Assembly: GCF_000369625.1 (NCBI RefSeq)
Contig: NZ_KB850113.1
Location: 1,433,343-1,497,342 of the forward strand
Reading direction: 5' to 3'
From: Acinetobacter variabilis
GTDB taxonomy: Bacteria > Pseudomonadota > Gammaproteobacteria > Pseudomonadales > Moraxellaceae
DNA length: 64,000 bases
The notes under the pieces are model-generated. The model worked only from the letters and a program-made list of their open reading frames with translations, did not search any database and had not been told where the DNA came from. Shown one piece after another: positions 16,294 to 26,988 of the stretch; positions within the stretch are counted from its first letter, which is position 1; each line of letters opens with the position of its first letter. Position numbers and translations under genes: made by a program.

Positions 16294-17997
16294 TTAAGCT
16301 TTCAACCATTTCTCGGCTTTAGCTTGATCTTCAACTTTCAGTTCAACTTCAGTCAGTTCAGAACCACCATTTTGAACGTCAAAAGTCATCAGCTCATCAC
16401 GACGGAATGCATGGACAGTATAAGTACCTTCCTGTTTCGTATATTTCTCGACAAGTTTCGTCGTTGCTTTAAGGCCATCAATCGCCACAATTACATCATT
16501 CGCTGAAAGGCCCGCTTTCACCCCTGCTCCATCACGACGTGCAGACTGAACCAGCACACCTTCAGGCTTATCTGCAAGTTTCAGACCGAATGGTAATGAC
16601 TTATCATTTTTCAGGGTATAGCTCACGCCAAATTCAGGTAGTAGCTGATCCAATGGCAATTCATCAGTAGTATTGATCAGATGATTGATCTGTTCTAACC
16701 AGTTATCACCTGTCAATTCCTGACATAACTCAAAGATAGTCCGTTCATTGACCTGAATGCCATTTTGCGTATTTTCATAAAGCTTACGCATCAAAGCGTC
16801 CAGACTTGAGCCACGCAGACGGAGACCTAGATCAAGACACAATGCGACTAAACAGCCTTTATTGTAGTAGCTTGTACCGGCATTGTTTGAGTTTTCATCC
16901 TGACGATAGAATTTCACCCAGGCATCAAAGCTAGACTCAGATACTGACTGGATAAAACGTCCCGGGTTTTGCAAATAGCGATCAATCTGCGCTTTCAGCA
17001 ATGCAATATAAGATTCCTGATTGATCACACCACTACGTAGCAGAATCAGGTCGTCATAATAAGACGTAAACCCTTCAAAGATCCAAAGCAAAGAGGTATA
17101 GCCTTCTTTGTTCAGGTCATAATTCACGAAGTTTTCTGGACGAATAAATTTAACTAACCATGAATGGAAATACTCATGACTACATAGACCAAGGAAACGC
17201 TGATAATCTTTCGATGGCTCTTCAGGCTCATCTGCTTTAGGGAAGTCATCACGCGGTGTAATCAGACTGGTTGAGTTCGGATGCTCCAGACCACCATAGC
17301 TGTTACCGGTTGCCATAGTCATAAAGGTATAATCATTGAATGGTGCAGAACCGAACATGGAAATTTCTGTCGCACAGATTTTCTCAATATCCTGCTTCAT
17401 ACGCTGTTCATTCATCGCATGTTTGCCTGACACCACAAACTCATGCGGAATGCCATTGGCTTCAAAACTGAAACGGGTCTGCTCTGCCAGTTCAAACGGT
17501 GCATCAATCAGTTCAGCATAGTTTTTTGCTTTTAAGGTATAGCGACCTTTGACCAGACTTTTGGCCTGCATACCCGTCGCAAGCTGGAAATGTTTCAGCT
17601 CATCCGGCAGGAATACTTCAACTTCAATTTCTTTATCTTCCTGACCTTCCAACCCCAAACATGCACAAGCCGGGTTCACATAGAGACGGTTTTGATCCAC
17701 ATATGCACCACGAACAGACAGGTCATACGCGTAGACATCGTATTCCACAGTAATCAGTTCATGATCCGTATTGAATAAACGCCATTTATTCTTTTCAAAC
17801 TTCTGGATTTGTAGCTGGCGTCCATCCTCATCATAAGCCTTGACCGCCTCAATATGCTTTGAGAACTCGCGAATCAAGTAACTGCCCGGAATCCAGGTCG
17901 GTAAAGAAAGGACTTGCGTTGGGTCTGCTAAAAAGCGAAGAGTTACGTGAATAAGGTGCTGACGATAATCGTCAAATTCGATTTGATAATGCAACAT
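16294..17997 (-). CDS. M61-family metallopeptidase with PDZ domain
   Basis: A 567-residue glycyl-aminopeptidase-like zinc protease, apparently cytosolic. The N-terminal beta domain starts MLHYQIEFDDYRQHLIHV; the catalytic centre is SHEYFHSWLVKFIRPENF (HExxH, about residue 272) with the third ligand Glu in LLWIFEGFTSYYDDL (about 300). A PDZ domain spans about 465-540 (LPFGLKLADKPEGVLVQSA). The Met at 17997 is preferred to a TTG at 18018, which only adds seven untypical residues. Divergent from the penicillin-binding protein gene. Confidence 0.9.
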   Translation of the reverse strand: MLHYQIEFDDYRQHLIHVTLRFLADPTQVLSLPTWIPGSYLIREFSKHIEAVKAYDEDGRQLQIQKFEKNKWRLFNTDHELITVEYDVYAYDLSVRGAYVDQNRLYVNPACACLGLEGQEDKEIEVEVFLPDELKHFQLATGMQAKSLVKGRYTLKAKNYAELIDAPFELAEQTRFSFEANGIPHEFVVSGKHAMNEQRMKQDIEKICATEISMFGSAPFNDYTFMTMATGNSYGGLEHPNSTSLITPRDDFPKADEPEEPSKDYQRFLGLCSHEYFHSWLVKFIRPENFVNYDLNKEGYTSLLWIFEGFTSYYDDLILLRSGVINQESYIALLKAQIDRYLQNPGRFIQSVSESSFDAWVKFYRQDENSNNAGTSYYNKGCLVALCLDLGLRLRGSSLDALMRKLYENTQNGIQVNERTIFELCQELTGDNWLEQINHLINTTDELPLDQLLPEFGVSYTLKNDKSLPFGLKLADKPEGVLVQSARRDGAGVKAGLSANDVIVAIDGLKATTKLVEKYTKQEGTYTVHAFRRDELMTFDVQNGGSELTEVELKVEDQAKAEKWLKA

Positions 17998-18172
17998 AAT
18001 GGGCGATATAAAATACAAATAAATGAGTTATAGCTTAGCTTAGCATTTTTTAGGCCAGTATTGCTTAGCTGTCGCATTTGTCTACATTTCTGACTAGCTA
18101 TCTTTAAAAAAAAGGCATAGCATGCGTGAAAATTAAATCGTTCATCGACCGGTTGGTTATTAAGGAACATCT

Positions 18173-19486
18173 TTGAAATACATCATCTCACTGCTTGCAG
18201 TTCTCAGCCTGTTTGTGCCTGCAATTTCATATGCTGCCCTTCTGAATATTTTGCCTGAAAGCGTTGAAGCAGAAGCCTGGACCATTCTTGACTCACAATC
18301 AGGTCAGGTCATTGCCGAACACAATGCCGATGTTCAGCGTGCACCTGCTTCCCTCACCAAAATGATGGTCGCTTATATTGCACTCAAGGAAATTCAGGCA
18401 GGTAAATTGGATAAAAGTGAAGTATTAACTGCAACGCCGATTGTTAAAACAGTGATGTGGGATGAGTCACAAATGTACCTGAAAGAAGGTGAGCAGATTT
18501 CGATTGATCAGCTTCTAGCAGGCCTGATTATCATGTCGGCGAATGATGCTGCTGTGACATTGGCAGAAAAAATTTCAGGTGATATTCCAAGCTTTGTCGA
18601 GCGAATGAATCGGGAAGCAAAAGCTTTGGGCATGGTACATACCCATTTCCAGAATCCGGCCGGCATTACCATGCCTGAGCATTATTCTACTGCAGCCGAT
18701 TTGGCGCGTTTGTCGGCAGCTGTGGTCAACCAGACTCCGGACTATCTGTATTATTCCAAGCAGCCAAGTTTTAGCTATAACAACCATTTTCACCGTGCCA
18801 CTAACCGCGTGTTGCAGGTGGACTCAAGTGTCGATGGTTTAAAAACGGGCTTTACTCGCGCAGCCGGCTATAACCTGGCGCTCACTGCCAATCGTCCGAC
18901 TTATGATATGGAACTGCCCCACCGTCGTTTGATCGTGGTAGTTCTAGGTACCAAAAGTGCTGCCAAACGCGCTGAAGTGTCGCATAAGTTAATGAATCTG
19001 GCATATACCTATACCCGCAATGAAGTCGCCATTAAAGACAAACAGCTACTGGCTGAATTACCGGTGATCAAATCGACTTTGAAAATGTTTAAGGTTGAGA
19101 CTAAACAGCCGCAGATTATTACCACCTCTTTATATGATCAGAATTATACCATTGACCTGAACCAGTTCGATCAAAACCATCAACGAGTGATGTTGAATAC
19201 AGGTGATGGTGTAATGCAAAGCATTGAACCCCTACATGAAACCCAGACCCATATTAATGTAGAAATGAATGCTTCTGAACTGATTGCACCTATGGCCAAA
19301 GTGATGCCATTGGCGACAATTCATGTCTATCAGAATAATCAGCTTATTCGTACCATCCAGATTGAAGATATGGTCGAACTTGAAGAAGCAGGTTTCTTCC
19401 AGAAATTCCTGAGCTGGTTATCTAGCTTCTTTGGCATCTTTGCAGAAAGTGCACCAAGTGCCAAACTCTATCCAATCCAGAAATAA
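18173..19486 (+). CDS. dacC: D-alanyl-D-alanine carboxypeptidase, PBP5/6-type
   Basis: Low-molecular-weight penicillin-binding protein that trims the terminal D-Ala from peptidoglycan stems. Signal peptide about residues 1-21 (ends ISYA), then the active-site serine motif ASLTKMM (about 62), the SAN motif in IIMSANDAAVTL (about 122) and the KTG motif in VDGLKTGFTRAAGY (about 225). A C-terminal PBP5_C domain and an amphipathic membrane-anchor helix (FFQKFLSWLSSFFGIF) follow. TTG start with AAGGAA a few bases upstream; no in-frame ATG upstream. The choice dacC over dacA is by length and common naming in this genus. Confidence 0.9.
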   Translation: MKYIISLLAVLSLFVPAISYAALLNILPESVEAEAWTILDSQSGQVIAEHNADVQRAPASLTKMMVAYIALKEIQAGKLDKSEVLTATPIVKTVMWDESQMYLKEGEQISIDQLLAGLIIMSANDAAVTLAEKISGDIPSFVERMNREAKALGMVHTHFQNPAGITMPEHYSTAADLARLSAAVVNQTPDYLYYSKQPSFSYNNHFHRATNRVLQVDSSVDGLKTGFTRAAGYNLALTANRPTYDMELPHRRLIVVVLGTKSAAKRAEVSHKLMNLAYTYTRNEVAIKDKQLLAELPVIKSTLKMFKVETKQPQIITTSLYDQNYTIDLNQFDQNHQRVMLNTGDGVMQSIEPLHETQTHINVEMNASELIAPMAKVMPLATIHVYQNNQLIRTIQIEDMVELEEAGFFQKFLSWLSSFFGIFAESAPSAKLYPIQK

Positions 19487-19497
19487 GCGCTGAATAC

Positions 19498-19528
19498 AGT
19501 TAGAAGGCTTCTCATTTGCCTTCTAACT
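19498..19528 (+). terminator. Hairpin after dacC, possible terminator
   Basis: Perfect 11-bp stem AGTTAGAAGGC / GCCTTCTAACT with a 9-base loop, 12 bases after the stop. The following tract is CTCTCCTT rather than a T-run, so termination may be weak. Confidence 0.55.
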
Positions 19529-19699
19529 CTCTCCTTAGAATTTCTTCTTTCTCTCGTCAATTTTACCTCTTCTGACATAATTGCTACGTTTTGTAATTTG
19601 TATAACAATTCTAATCAAGACGGCCTGCTGCCCATGCCATAGTATATTTGGTCTAAATTTCTCTTATTTTTATTAGAAAAATAAATAGGTTAATAATAT

Positions 19700-20986
19700 A
19701 TGACAGCACATCGAATCGTAATTGTAGGTGGTGGCGCAGGTGGATTGGAACTGGCTACTCAATTGGGCGAAACCTTAGGCAAGAGTGGCAAAGCACATAT
19801 CACCCTAGTAGATCAGAAACTGACGCATATCTGGAAACCCTTATTGCATGAAATTGCTGCAGGTACGCTTAATCCGCATGCAGAAGAAACCAATTATTTT
19901 AGTCATGCTGCAGCTCATCATTATCACTTTGTGCTGGGAACATTTATTGATCTGGATCGTGAGGCTAAAGAAATTATTCTGGAAACAGATTATTTTTCTA
20001 AAAAAGCTCAGCCTAAACAGAAGAAACACATCAGCTATGACACGCTAGTGTTAGCACTAGGTTCCACTTCCAATGATTTCAATACTGAAGGTGTTGCCCA
20101 ATACTGTCATTTTCTCGACAGCCGCCAGCAGGCCGATGTCTTCCAGCAGGATCTGCTACATCTTTATCTCAATGCTCAAAATCAAACCTCTTCCCGTGAG
20201 CTTAAAATTGCCATCATTGGGGCTGGTGCGACTGGTGTAGAACTGGCTGCCGAGCTGGTGATCGCCAAACAAAACTTTTTTAAATATGGTCTGAACAAGA
20301 TTGATCCAAATAAAGTCAAAATCACTTTGATTGAAGCCGCTGATCGGATCTTACCTGCACTGTCTGAGAAAATGGCTGAACACACCATGGAGCAACTCGA
20401 TCGTCTAGGTATTGAGGTATTAACCAGTCATAGGGTCGCTAAAGTCGATGAAGACCAGATTTACTTTGCTGATGATTCAAGCCTCGAAGCAGAAATTAAA
20501 GTCTGGGCTGCTGGAATTAAAGCACCTGAAGTTCTGGCAAAACTTAAAGAGCTGGAAAAAGACAACATTAATCGCCTAAAAGTTTATGCAACTCTGCAAA
20601 CTCTGTCAGACCCGGATATTTTCGTTTTTGGTGATTGTGCTCACTGTCAGCCTGAAGCAGATCAACCAGCTTTAGGCCCTCGTGCACAGGTCGCCAGCCA
20701 GCAGGCCGCTTTTCTGGTCAGAGCCTTAAAAGCACGCATTAATGGCGAAAGCTATTTACCGATGTTCAAGTTTTCTGACAAAGGCTCATTAGTGTCTTTA
20801 AGTCAAAACAGCGCTGTCGGTGAATTATTGGGTCAGGTCAATGTTCAAGGCTTTGTCGCGAAATCCATGTATGTATCCCTGTACCGGATTCATCAGGCCA
20901 CCATTCATGGCTATACCCATGCTGGCCTGTTAACTGCCAAAGACTTTGTTACACGAAAAATTGCACCCAAGCTGAAATTGCATTGA
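19700..20986 (+). CDS. ndh: Type II NADH:quinone oxidoreductase
   Basis: Single-subunit, membrane-associated FAD enzyme that passes electrons from NADH to quinone without pumping protons. The N-terminal FAD-binding motif is IVIVGGGAGGLELATQLG (residues 6-23); the second Rossmann fold for NADH is IAIIGAGATGVELAAELV (about 173-190); DIFVFGDCAHCQPE (about 310) is the C-terminal FAD contact. Length 428 fits NDH-2. The 213-base region upstream shows no further gene. Confidence 0.9.
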   Translation: MTAHRIVIVGGGAGGLELATQLGETLGKSGKAHITLVDQKLTHIWKPLLHEIAAGTLNPHAEETNYFSHAAAHHYHFVLGTFIDLDREAKEIILETDYFSKKAQPKQKKHISYDTLVLALGSTSNDFNTEGVAQYCHFLDSRQQADVFQQDLLHLYLNAQNQTSSRELKIAIIGAGATGVELAAELVIAKQNFFKYGLNKIDPNKVKITLIEAADRILPALSEKMAEHTMEQLDRLGIEVLTSHRVAKVDEDQIYFADDSSLEAEIKVWAAGIKAPEVLAKLKELEKDNINRLKVYATLQTLSDPDIFVFGDCAHCQPEADQPALGPRAQVASQQAAFLVRALKARINGESYLPMFKFSDKGSLVSLSQNSAVGELLGQVNVQGFVAKSMYVSLYRIHQATIHGYTHAGLLTAKDFVTRKIAPKLKLH

Positions 20987-21122
20987 AATTGTAAATATTG
21001 TCCTCATATATGAAAAAATCATCATTAAACATGTCAAATTGCATTTTTTTGCTATTTTTAGTCTACAAAAATACAATTTCACTTTATGATGTACCCTTAA
21101 AAAATTGAATGGATCAATTAAT

Positions 21123-21605
21123 ATGACTGCTATTGCAAATAACCTCGTGGTTTCTTTCCACTACACATTGACTAACGCAGAGGGTGAAACTCTCGACAAA
21201 TCTCAAGGTGAACCACTTGCCTATTTGCACGGTGCAGGTAACATCATCCCTGGTTTAGAAAAAGCTTTAGAAGGCAAAACTGTTGGTGAAAAATTCACTG
21301 TAAATGTTCCTGCTGCTGAAGGCTATGGCGAATATAACCCAGAGCTAGTGCAAGAAGTGCCTAAACAAATGTTCCAAGGCGTAGACAACATCCAGGCAGG
21401 CATGCAGTTCCAAGCACAAACTGATGACGGCGTTCAAATCGTAACTGTTAAAGCAGTTGAAGGTGACAACGTAGTTGTTGATGCTAACTTCCCGCTTGCT
21501 GGTCAAGATTTAACTTTCGAAGTTGAAATCGTGTCTATCCGTGAACCTTCTCAAGAAGAACTTGATCACGGTCACGTACACGGTGCAGGTGGTCACCACC
21601 ACTAA
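21123..21605 (+). CDS. FKBP-type peptidyl-prolyl isomerase, SlyD-like
   Basis: A 160-residue folding catalyst with the SlyD/FkpB layout: MTAIANNLVVSFHYTLTNAE start, LAYLHGAGNIIPGLEKAL (FKBP half, about residues 33-50), an inserted-in-flap domain from about 70 to 120, and PLAGQDLTFEVEI on return. The C-terminus is His-rich (GHVHGAGGHHH), as in metal-binding SlyD proteins. The ATG at 21123 is chosen over an upstream TTG at 21105. Confidence 0.9.
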   Translation: MTAIANNLVVSFHYTLTNAEGETLDKSQGEPLAYLHGAGNIIPGLEKALEGKTVGEKFTVNVPAAEGYGEYNPELVQEVPKQMFQGVDNIQAGMQFQAQTDDGVQIVTVKAVEGDNVVVDANFPLAGQDLTFEVEIVSIREPSQEELDHGHVHGAGGHHH

Positions 21606-21622
21606 GACTTCCCGGTCTTTAG

Positions 21623-21662
21623 CACAAAAAGGCAAAGTGAAAACTTTGCCTTTTTTAGTGCC
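21623..21662 (+). terminator. Terminator after the FKBP isomerase gene
   Basis: Long stem around AAAAAGGCAAAGT / ACTTTGCCTTTTTT, ending in T6. Confidence 0.85.
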
Positions 21663-21681
21663 TTAAGATTTTAAATATAAA

Positions 21682-21707
21682 AAAAGCAGGACTACTGCCC
21701 TGCTTTT
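21682..21707 (-). terminator. Terminator after the M48 lipoprotein gene
   Basis: Stem AAAAGCAGG / CCTGCTTTT; on the minus strand it is followed by a T-run and lies about 40 bases past the stop of the gene at 21746. Confidence 0.75.
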
Positions 21708-21745
21708 CATCATTAAAATCACGGATCACTCAAATTACGCAATCA

Positions 21746-22519
21746 TTAACGTTTATTATAGATCTGCATTGCTGCTGGCAGATTTTGACGCATTGCTGCG
21801 ATACGCTGACTGTTCGATGGATGAGTAGACAGGAAAGTCGCGCCATTGCTACCACCTTCAAGCTTGTTCATTTTTTCCCAAAGAGTAATCGCTGCATTCG
21901 GGTTATAGCCAGCACGCGCCATGAGAGTTAAACCGCCCTGATCAGCACGGCTTTCTAGGTTACGTGAGTAAGGTAAGCCGATGCCGATCTGGCTACCCAA
22001 TTGTGCCACTGCAGCACCACCTTGTCCTACGCCCGCTGCATTTAAACCAATACCCAATGCCAGATCAGTCAGGGCTTGTGCACCAAGTTTCTGTTTCGCA
22101 TGCTCTTCTAGGGCATGGACCATTTCATGACCCATAATGGCTGCAATCTCAGCATCGGTCAGATTCAGCTTGTTCACGATACCGGTATAGAATACCACTT
22201 TACCACCAGGTGCCACAAAAGCGTTGACCTGATCAGATTTCAATACAGCCAACTGCCATTGGAATGCAGTGCCTGTCTGGTTCAGCTGGTTGGCATAAGG
22301 TTTTAAACGGTTAAAAACAGCATTAATACGACTATATGTCGCTGAACTGGTATCCAGCTGGCCTTTCGCTTTAGCGTCTGCCACCATGGCATTGTAGCTT
22401 TGGCTGGCTGAAGCATTTAAAGTCGCTGTATCTGCGCCCGCAATATCGGCAATAGTTGTACAACCAGACAAAGTAATGGCTGCGGCTGCACCCATACCTA
22501 ACAAGAATTTATTTTTCAT
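21746..22519 (-). CDS. M48-family metalloprotease lipoprotein (LoiP/YcaL-like)
   Basis: A 257-residue probable outer-membrane lipoprotein protease. Lipobox LSGC (Cys about 20), zinc motif MGHEMVHALEEH (HExxH, about residue 130), and the third-ligand region LESRADQGGLTLMARAGYNP (about 190-209). This resembles LoiP/YcaL, which take part in outer-membrane protein quality control. A frameshifted paralogue lies about 1.3 kb upstream on the same strand, so this copy may carry the function alone. Confidence 0.9.
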   Translation of the reverse strand: MKNKFLLGMGAAAAITLSGCTTIADIAGADTATLNASASQSYNAMVADAKAKGQLDTSSATYSRINAVFNRLKPYANQLNQTGTAFQWQLAVLKSDQVNAFVAPGGKVVFYTGIVNKLNLTDAEIAAIMGHEMVHALEEHAKQKLGAQALTDLALGIGLNAAGVGQGGAAVAQLGSQIGIGLPYSRNLESRADQGGLTLMARAGYNPNAAITLWEKMNKLEGGSNGATFLSTHPSNSQRIAAMRQNLPAAMQIYNKR

Positions 22520-22631
22520 TATAGTGACTCCACCATAAGCAAAAGGTTAATTTACATAGTAAAAAATTATAAGTTAAAGGCTGGAGCAACTAAATGTACA
22601 ATTACTTCATCTTGTTATATTTTATGTAATT

Positions 22632-22940
22632 TTAACCCCAATACTGTATCGCAAGCCAATAAATCAGACAGACAATATTTAAACCTAAATATAAATGACA
22701 CAAAGGTTTAATTTTTTCTTCTAAAATTTCACTTTTACGCTTAAAAAATAGAAAAGCATTCTGCAGCAAGATGACCGGTACCAATACACAGGCAATGATC
22801 ACGCTCAAGCCAATGAATGCCCCATAAATAATGTCAGGATCCTGAGTCTGGGCACGGATGATCAGCATCGCAATGGTCGGTGCGCCACCCATCGCGAATA
22901 ACAAGGAATAGAACATCGTTCCCGATATATTTTTATGCAT
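22632..22940 (-). CDS. Hypothetical small integral membrane protein
   Basis: A 102-residue protein with three to four predicted hydrophobic helices: MFYSLLFAMGGAPTIAMLII near the start, then LSVIIACVLVPVILLQNAFL, and CHLYLGLNIVCLIYWLAI at the end, with a charged loop KRKSEILEEKIK between the last two. Family not recognised. It lies between two M48 lipoprotein genes on the same strand, which may be chance or a functional link. Confidence 0.65.
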   Translation of the reverse strand: MHKNISGTMFYSLLFAMGGAPTIAMLIIRAQTQDPDIIYGAFIGLSVIIACVLVPVILLQNAFLFFKRKSEILEEKIKPLCHLYLGLNIVCLIYWLAIQYWG

Positions 22941-23033
22941 CCTGCATACTCATATTTTATTTTGTTTTATTCTAACAAGCGCCATGCCACTGCACAGCAC
23001 TTGCCGTTAAGACTTTAGTCCTGAATTTCGAAA

Positions 23034-23818
23034 TTATTTCTTAGTCTTGTATACCGTCATAGCTTCAGGCATCAGCTGTTGTAAGGCTGCAATTCGGTCA
23101 TCATTCGTTGGATGTGTAGAAGTAAATTTATTCAGGACACTATTACCACGGCTGTCTTGTGCATTCATTTTTTGCCACAAAGTAATCGCTGCATTCGGGT
23201 TATAGCCTGCTCGTGCCATTAGCATGAGACCACCTTTATCGGCACGGCTTTCCAGATTACGAGAGAATGGCAAGCCTACACCAAATTGAGCACCCATATC
23301 CAGCAGTAGCCCACCATAACCACCAGCGGACTGCCCGACGTACTTGCTACCGATACTTACTGCCAGATCAGTAAGTGCTTGCGCTCCTACCTTATTCTTA
23401 GAATGTTCCTCAAGCGCATGCACCATTTCATGCCCCATGATGGCAGCAACTTCATCGTCTGTGAGTTTTAGTGTATCAACAATACCCGTATAGAACACCA
23501 CCTTGCCACCTGGTGCGACATAGGCATTAATCTCGTTGGATTTGATCACCGCCACTTGCCAGTCAAACTTCTGACCGGTCTGGTTCAGTTGATCTGCATA
23601 CGGCTTCATTTTCAGAAAAACCCGATTTACTTTTTATAGGTGGCAGATGTCGTATCCAGAATCTGTTTCTGCTTGGCCTCTGTCAGCATCTGATTATAGC
23701 TTTGTGCTGCACTCAGATTTAATGTGGCTGAATCAGCTCCCATCAGATCTGCAACCGTAGTACACCCCGTTAATGTGGTCACGACGACCATCCCCACCAA
23801 TAAATTTTTATATTTCAT
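23034..23818 (-). pseudogene. Second M48 lipoprotein protease, broken by a one-base deletion
   Basis: Paralogue of the intact M48 gene downstream. The first part encodes a lipoprotein signal with TLTGC and about 60 residues to SATYKK, where the frame stops. The rest, in another frame, reads VNRVFLKMKPYADQLNQTGQ and continues through MGHEMVHALEEHSK and LESRADKGGLMLMARAGYN to the normal end. The break is at an A5 run on the coding strand (T5 at 23631-23635); adding one A gives a continuous protein of about 261 residues aligned with the paralogue's SATYSRINAVFNRLKPYA. A sequencing error in a short homopolymer cannot be excluded. Confidence 0.88.
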
Positions 23819-23901
23819 GACCTTCTCAAATATATAAGGTCAAAACATCATAAAGAATCCAAACAGGTTTTCAATCATTTTTTATAAGTTCGTTCAAATA
23901 A

Positions 23902-23929
23902 AAAAACCCTGTGAAATCACAGGGTTTTT
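23902..23929 (-). terminator. Terminator after purA
   Basis: Stem AAAAACCCTGTG / CACAGGGTTTTT with loop AAAT, about 20 bases past the purA stop; A/T-rich on both sides. Confidence 0.88.
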
Positions 23930-23949
23930 ATCATTTTTAGCTTAAGCGA

Positions 23950-25284
<1,335 letters not shown>

Positions 25285-25348
25285 TCATGCTGTTAAAGTT
25301 GAAAGTCCCACTCAGCGACATGAACACTGAGTAAAACAATTAAAGCGA

Positions 25349-26515
25349 TTAAATCGTTTTGATGGTCCACTCACCGTCCACATTCACCAGCTGGTGAGTT
25401 GCATACGGTACCGAGTTTAAATCATCATTACCTAATAACTGAATTACACTTAAGCCTTGTGCACGGGTTGCCTGAATCGCATCTAACAGCGCAGCATCTG
25501 TACCCTTAGGTGCTACCACAACTTTAGCTATAGCAAACTTGCCTGCACTTAAAGCATATAAGTCACAGGAGAAACCGGTTGCCGGACGTGCACGACCAAA
25601 ATGCTCACCAATGCCATCATAACGGCCACCTTGTGCTAATGCAGCAGCCCGGTTCGGTGCATAAACGGCATACATCAGGCCAGTGTGATAATGGTATGAA
25701 CGTAACTCGACGACATCAATCCCAATATGCAGATTCTGCCAACGTGCCTGAACTTCATTTTTGGTGGTTTGCAGTGCATCAAACGCCTGTTTGAAGGCTG
25801 GATTTTCTAATACTTCAGCACTTAAATTCGTTTTTAAGGCATCCAGGTCACTTGCAAAACGGCCAAGCGTATAGAAGTCTGATCCAAACTTAAGATTTGC
25901 AGTAAATTCAGCCAGTTCTGGCAATGCTTTACGTTGATAAAGATCAGACAATTGGCGTTCGGTTGCTTTACTTAAACCGGCTTGTACAATCAGACTACGG
26001 AACAGCCCCACATGACCTAAGTCAAGGTGGATACTGTCGGCCAGACCTGCTTCCTGAATCAGGCTGATCATCAGGTCAACCATTTCCACGTCAGCATCAA
26101 TGCTGTCAGAACCAAATAATTCTGCACCCAATTGCAATGGTGCACGTGTGGTATTAAATCCTTGAGGTTTCGTATGTAAAACCGTACCCGCATAACAATA
26201 ACGAGCCACACCTTCCACTGGATGTACATGCGCATCGATACGAGCCACTTGTGGTGTCATATCGGCACGCACACCAAGCAAACGGCCAGACAGCTGGTCG
26301 ATCACTTTAAAAGTGGCTAAGTCTAAATCCTGATTCGATTCTGAGAGAGAAGATAGAGATTCAATGTATTCAATAAATGGCGTGTACACCAGCTGATAAC
26401 CTCGAGATGCGAGGAAATCCAGTGATTGACGGCGCAGGCTTTCGATGACTTGCGCTTGTTCTGGTAATACATCAGCTACACCATCAGGTAATAACCATGT
26501 CTCTGAAATGGGCAT
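25349..26515 (-). CDS. hisZ: ATP phosphoribosyltransferase regulatory subunit HisZ
   Basis: A 388-residue class II aminoacyl-tRNA-synthetase-like protein without an anticodon-binding domain; HisZ forms the hetero-octameric ATP-PRTase with short-form HisG for the first step of histidine synthesis. Visible are LLPDGVADVLPEQA at the start, VRADMTPQVARIDAH (about residue 78; motif 2 region) and YHTGLMYAVYAPNRAAALAQ with GGRYDGIGEHFGRARPATGF (about 280-315). It precedes purA, a common pairing in this lineage. Confidence 0.92.
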   Translation of the reverse strand: MPISETWLLPDGVADVLPEQAQVIESLRRQSLDFLASRGYQLVYTPFIEYIESLSSLSESNQDLDLATFKVIDQLSGRLLGVRADMTPQVARIDAHVHPVEGVARYCYAGTVLHTKPQGFNTTRAPLQLGAELFGSDSIDADVEMVDLMISLIQEAGLADSIHLDLGHVGLFRSLIVQAGLSKATERQLSDLYQRKALPELAEFTANLKFGSDFYTLGRFASDLDALKTNLSAEVLENPAFKQAFDALQTTKNEVQARWQNLHIGIDVVELRSYHYHTGLMYAVYAPNRAAALAQGGRYDGIGEHFGRARPATGFSCDLYALSAGKFAIAKVVVAPKGTDAALLDAIQATRAQGLSVIQLLGNDDLNSVPYATHQLVNVDGEWTIKTI

Positions 26516-26560
26516 GTTGTAAACCTAAATTCTTGTCAGCGCGGAATAAACCGCATAAAA

Positions 26561-26582
26561 AAATCGGGAGCACACCCGATTT
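26561..26582 (-). terminator. Terminator-like hairpin upstream of hisZ, facing hisZ
   Basis: On the minus strand AAATCGGG-tgtgct-CCCGATTT is followed by TTTTATG, i.e. an intrinsic terminator about 45 bases before the hisZ ATG. No minus-strand gene lies upstream in this window to be terminated. It may be left from a lost upstream gene or act as an attenuator. Confidence 0.65.
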
Positions 26583-26988
26583 CTCCTAGTCTAGCACGAT
26601 CGTTTAGGCTGTGCATCGCAATTTTGATAATTTTCTCTGACTGAACAAAGGACTTAGATAGATAAACCAAATCATCTCCCTCTTATTAAGAGAAGATAGG
26701 GTGAATAAAATTTAATAACCAACATATCAAATTGATTTTCTAATGTATTTTCACGACCAAAACAATGATGAAAAACTTATTCTTGATTCAATCCTCATCT
26801 ATCCAAGGGTAAAAATTTATAAAATATCAGCACTAGATGCTTAAAAATAATACTATACAAAAACCCAATGTGGAGACTTAAATGACCAAGAAAACAGCAT
26901 CATTCTGGTAGAGTTTAAAGGGACTGCAAAGACTCCGGTATTTCTTATAAACTTTCTTTCTCCTTCTAGAATAAAACCCGATCATCTC
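26583..26988. other. Intergenic region between hisZ and azlC with a 9-codon frame
   Basis: AT-rich, no full gene. At 26882-26911 a mini-frame reads MTKKTASFW and stops, preceded by GGAG six bases upstream of its ATG, better than any site before azlC. It may be a leader peptide or the 5' scrap of a lost gene. Confidence 0.3.
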
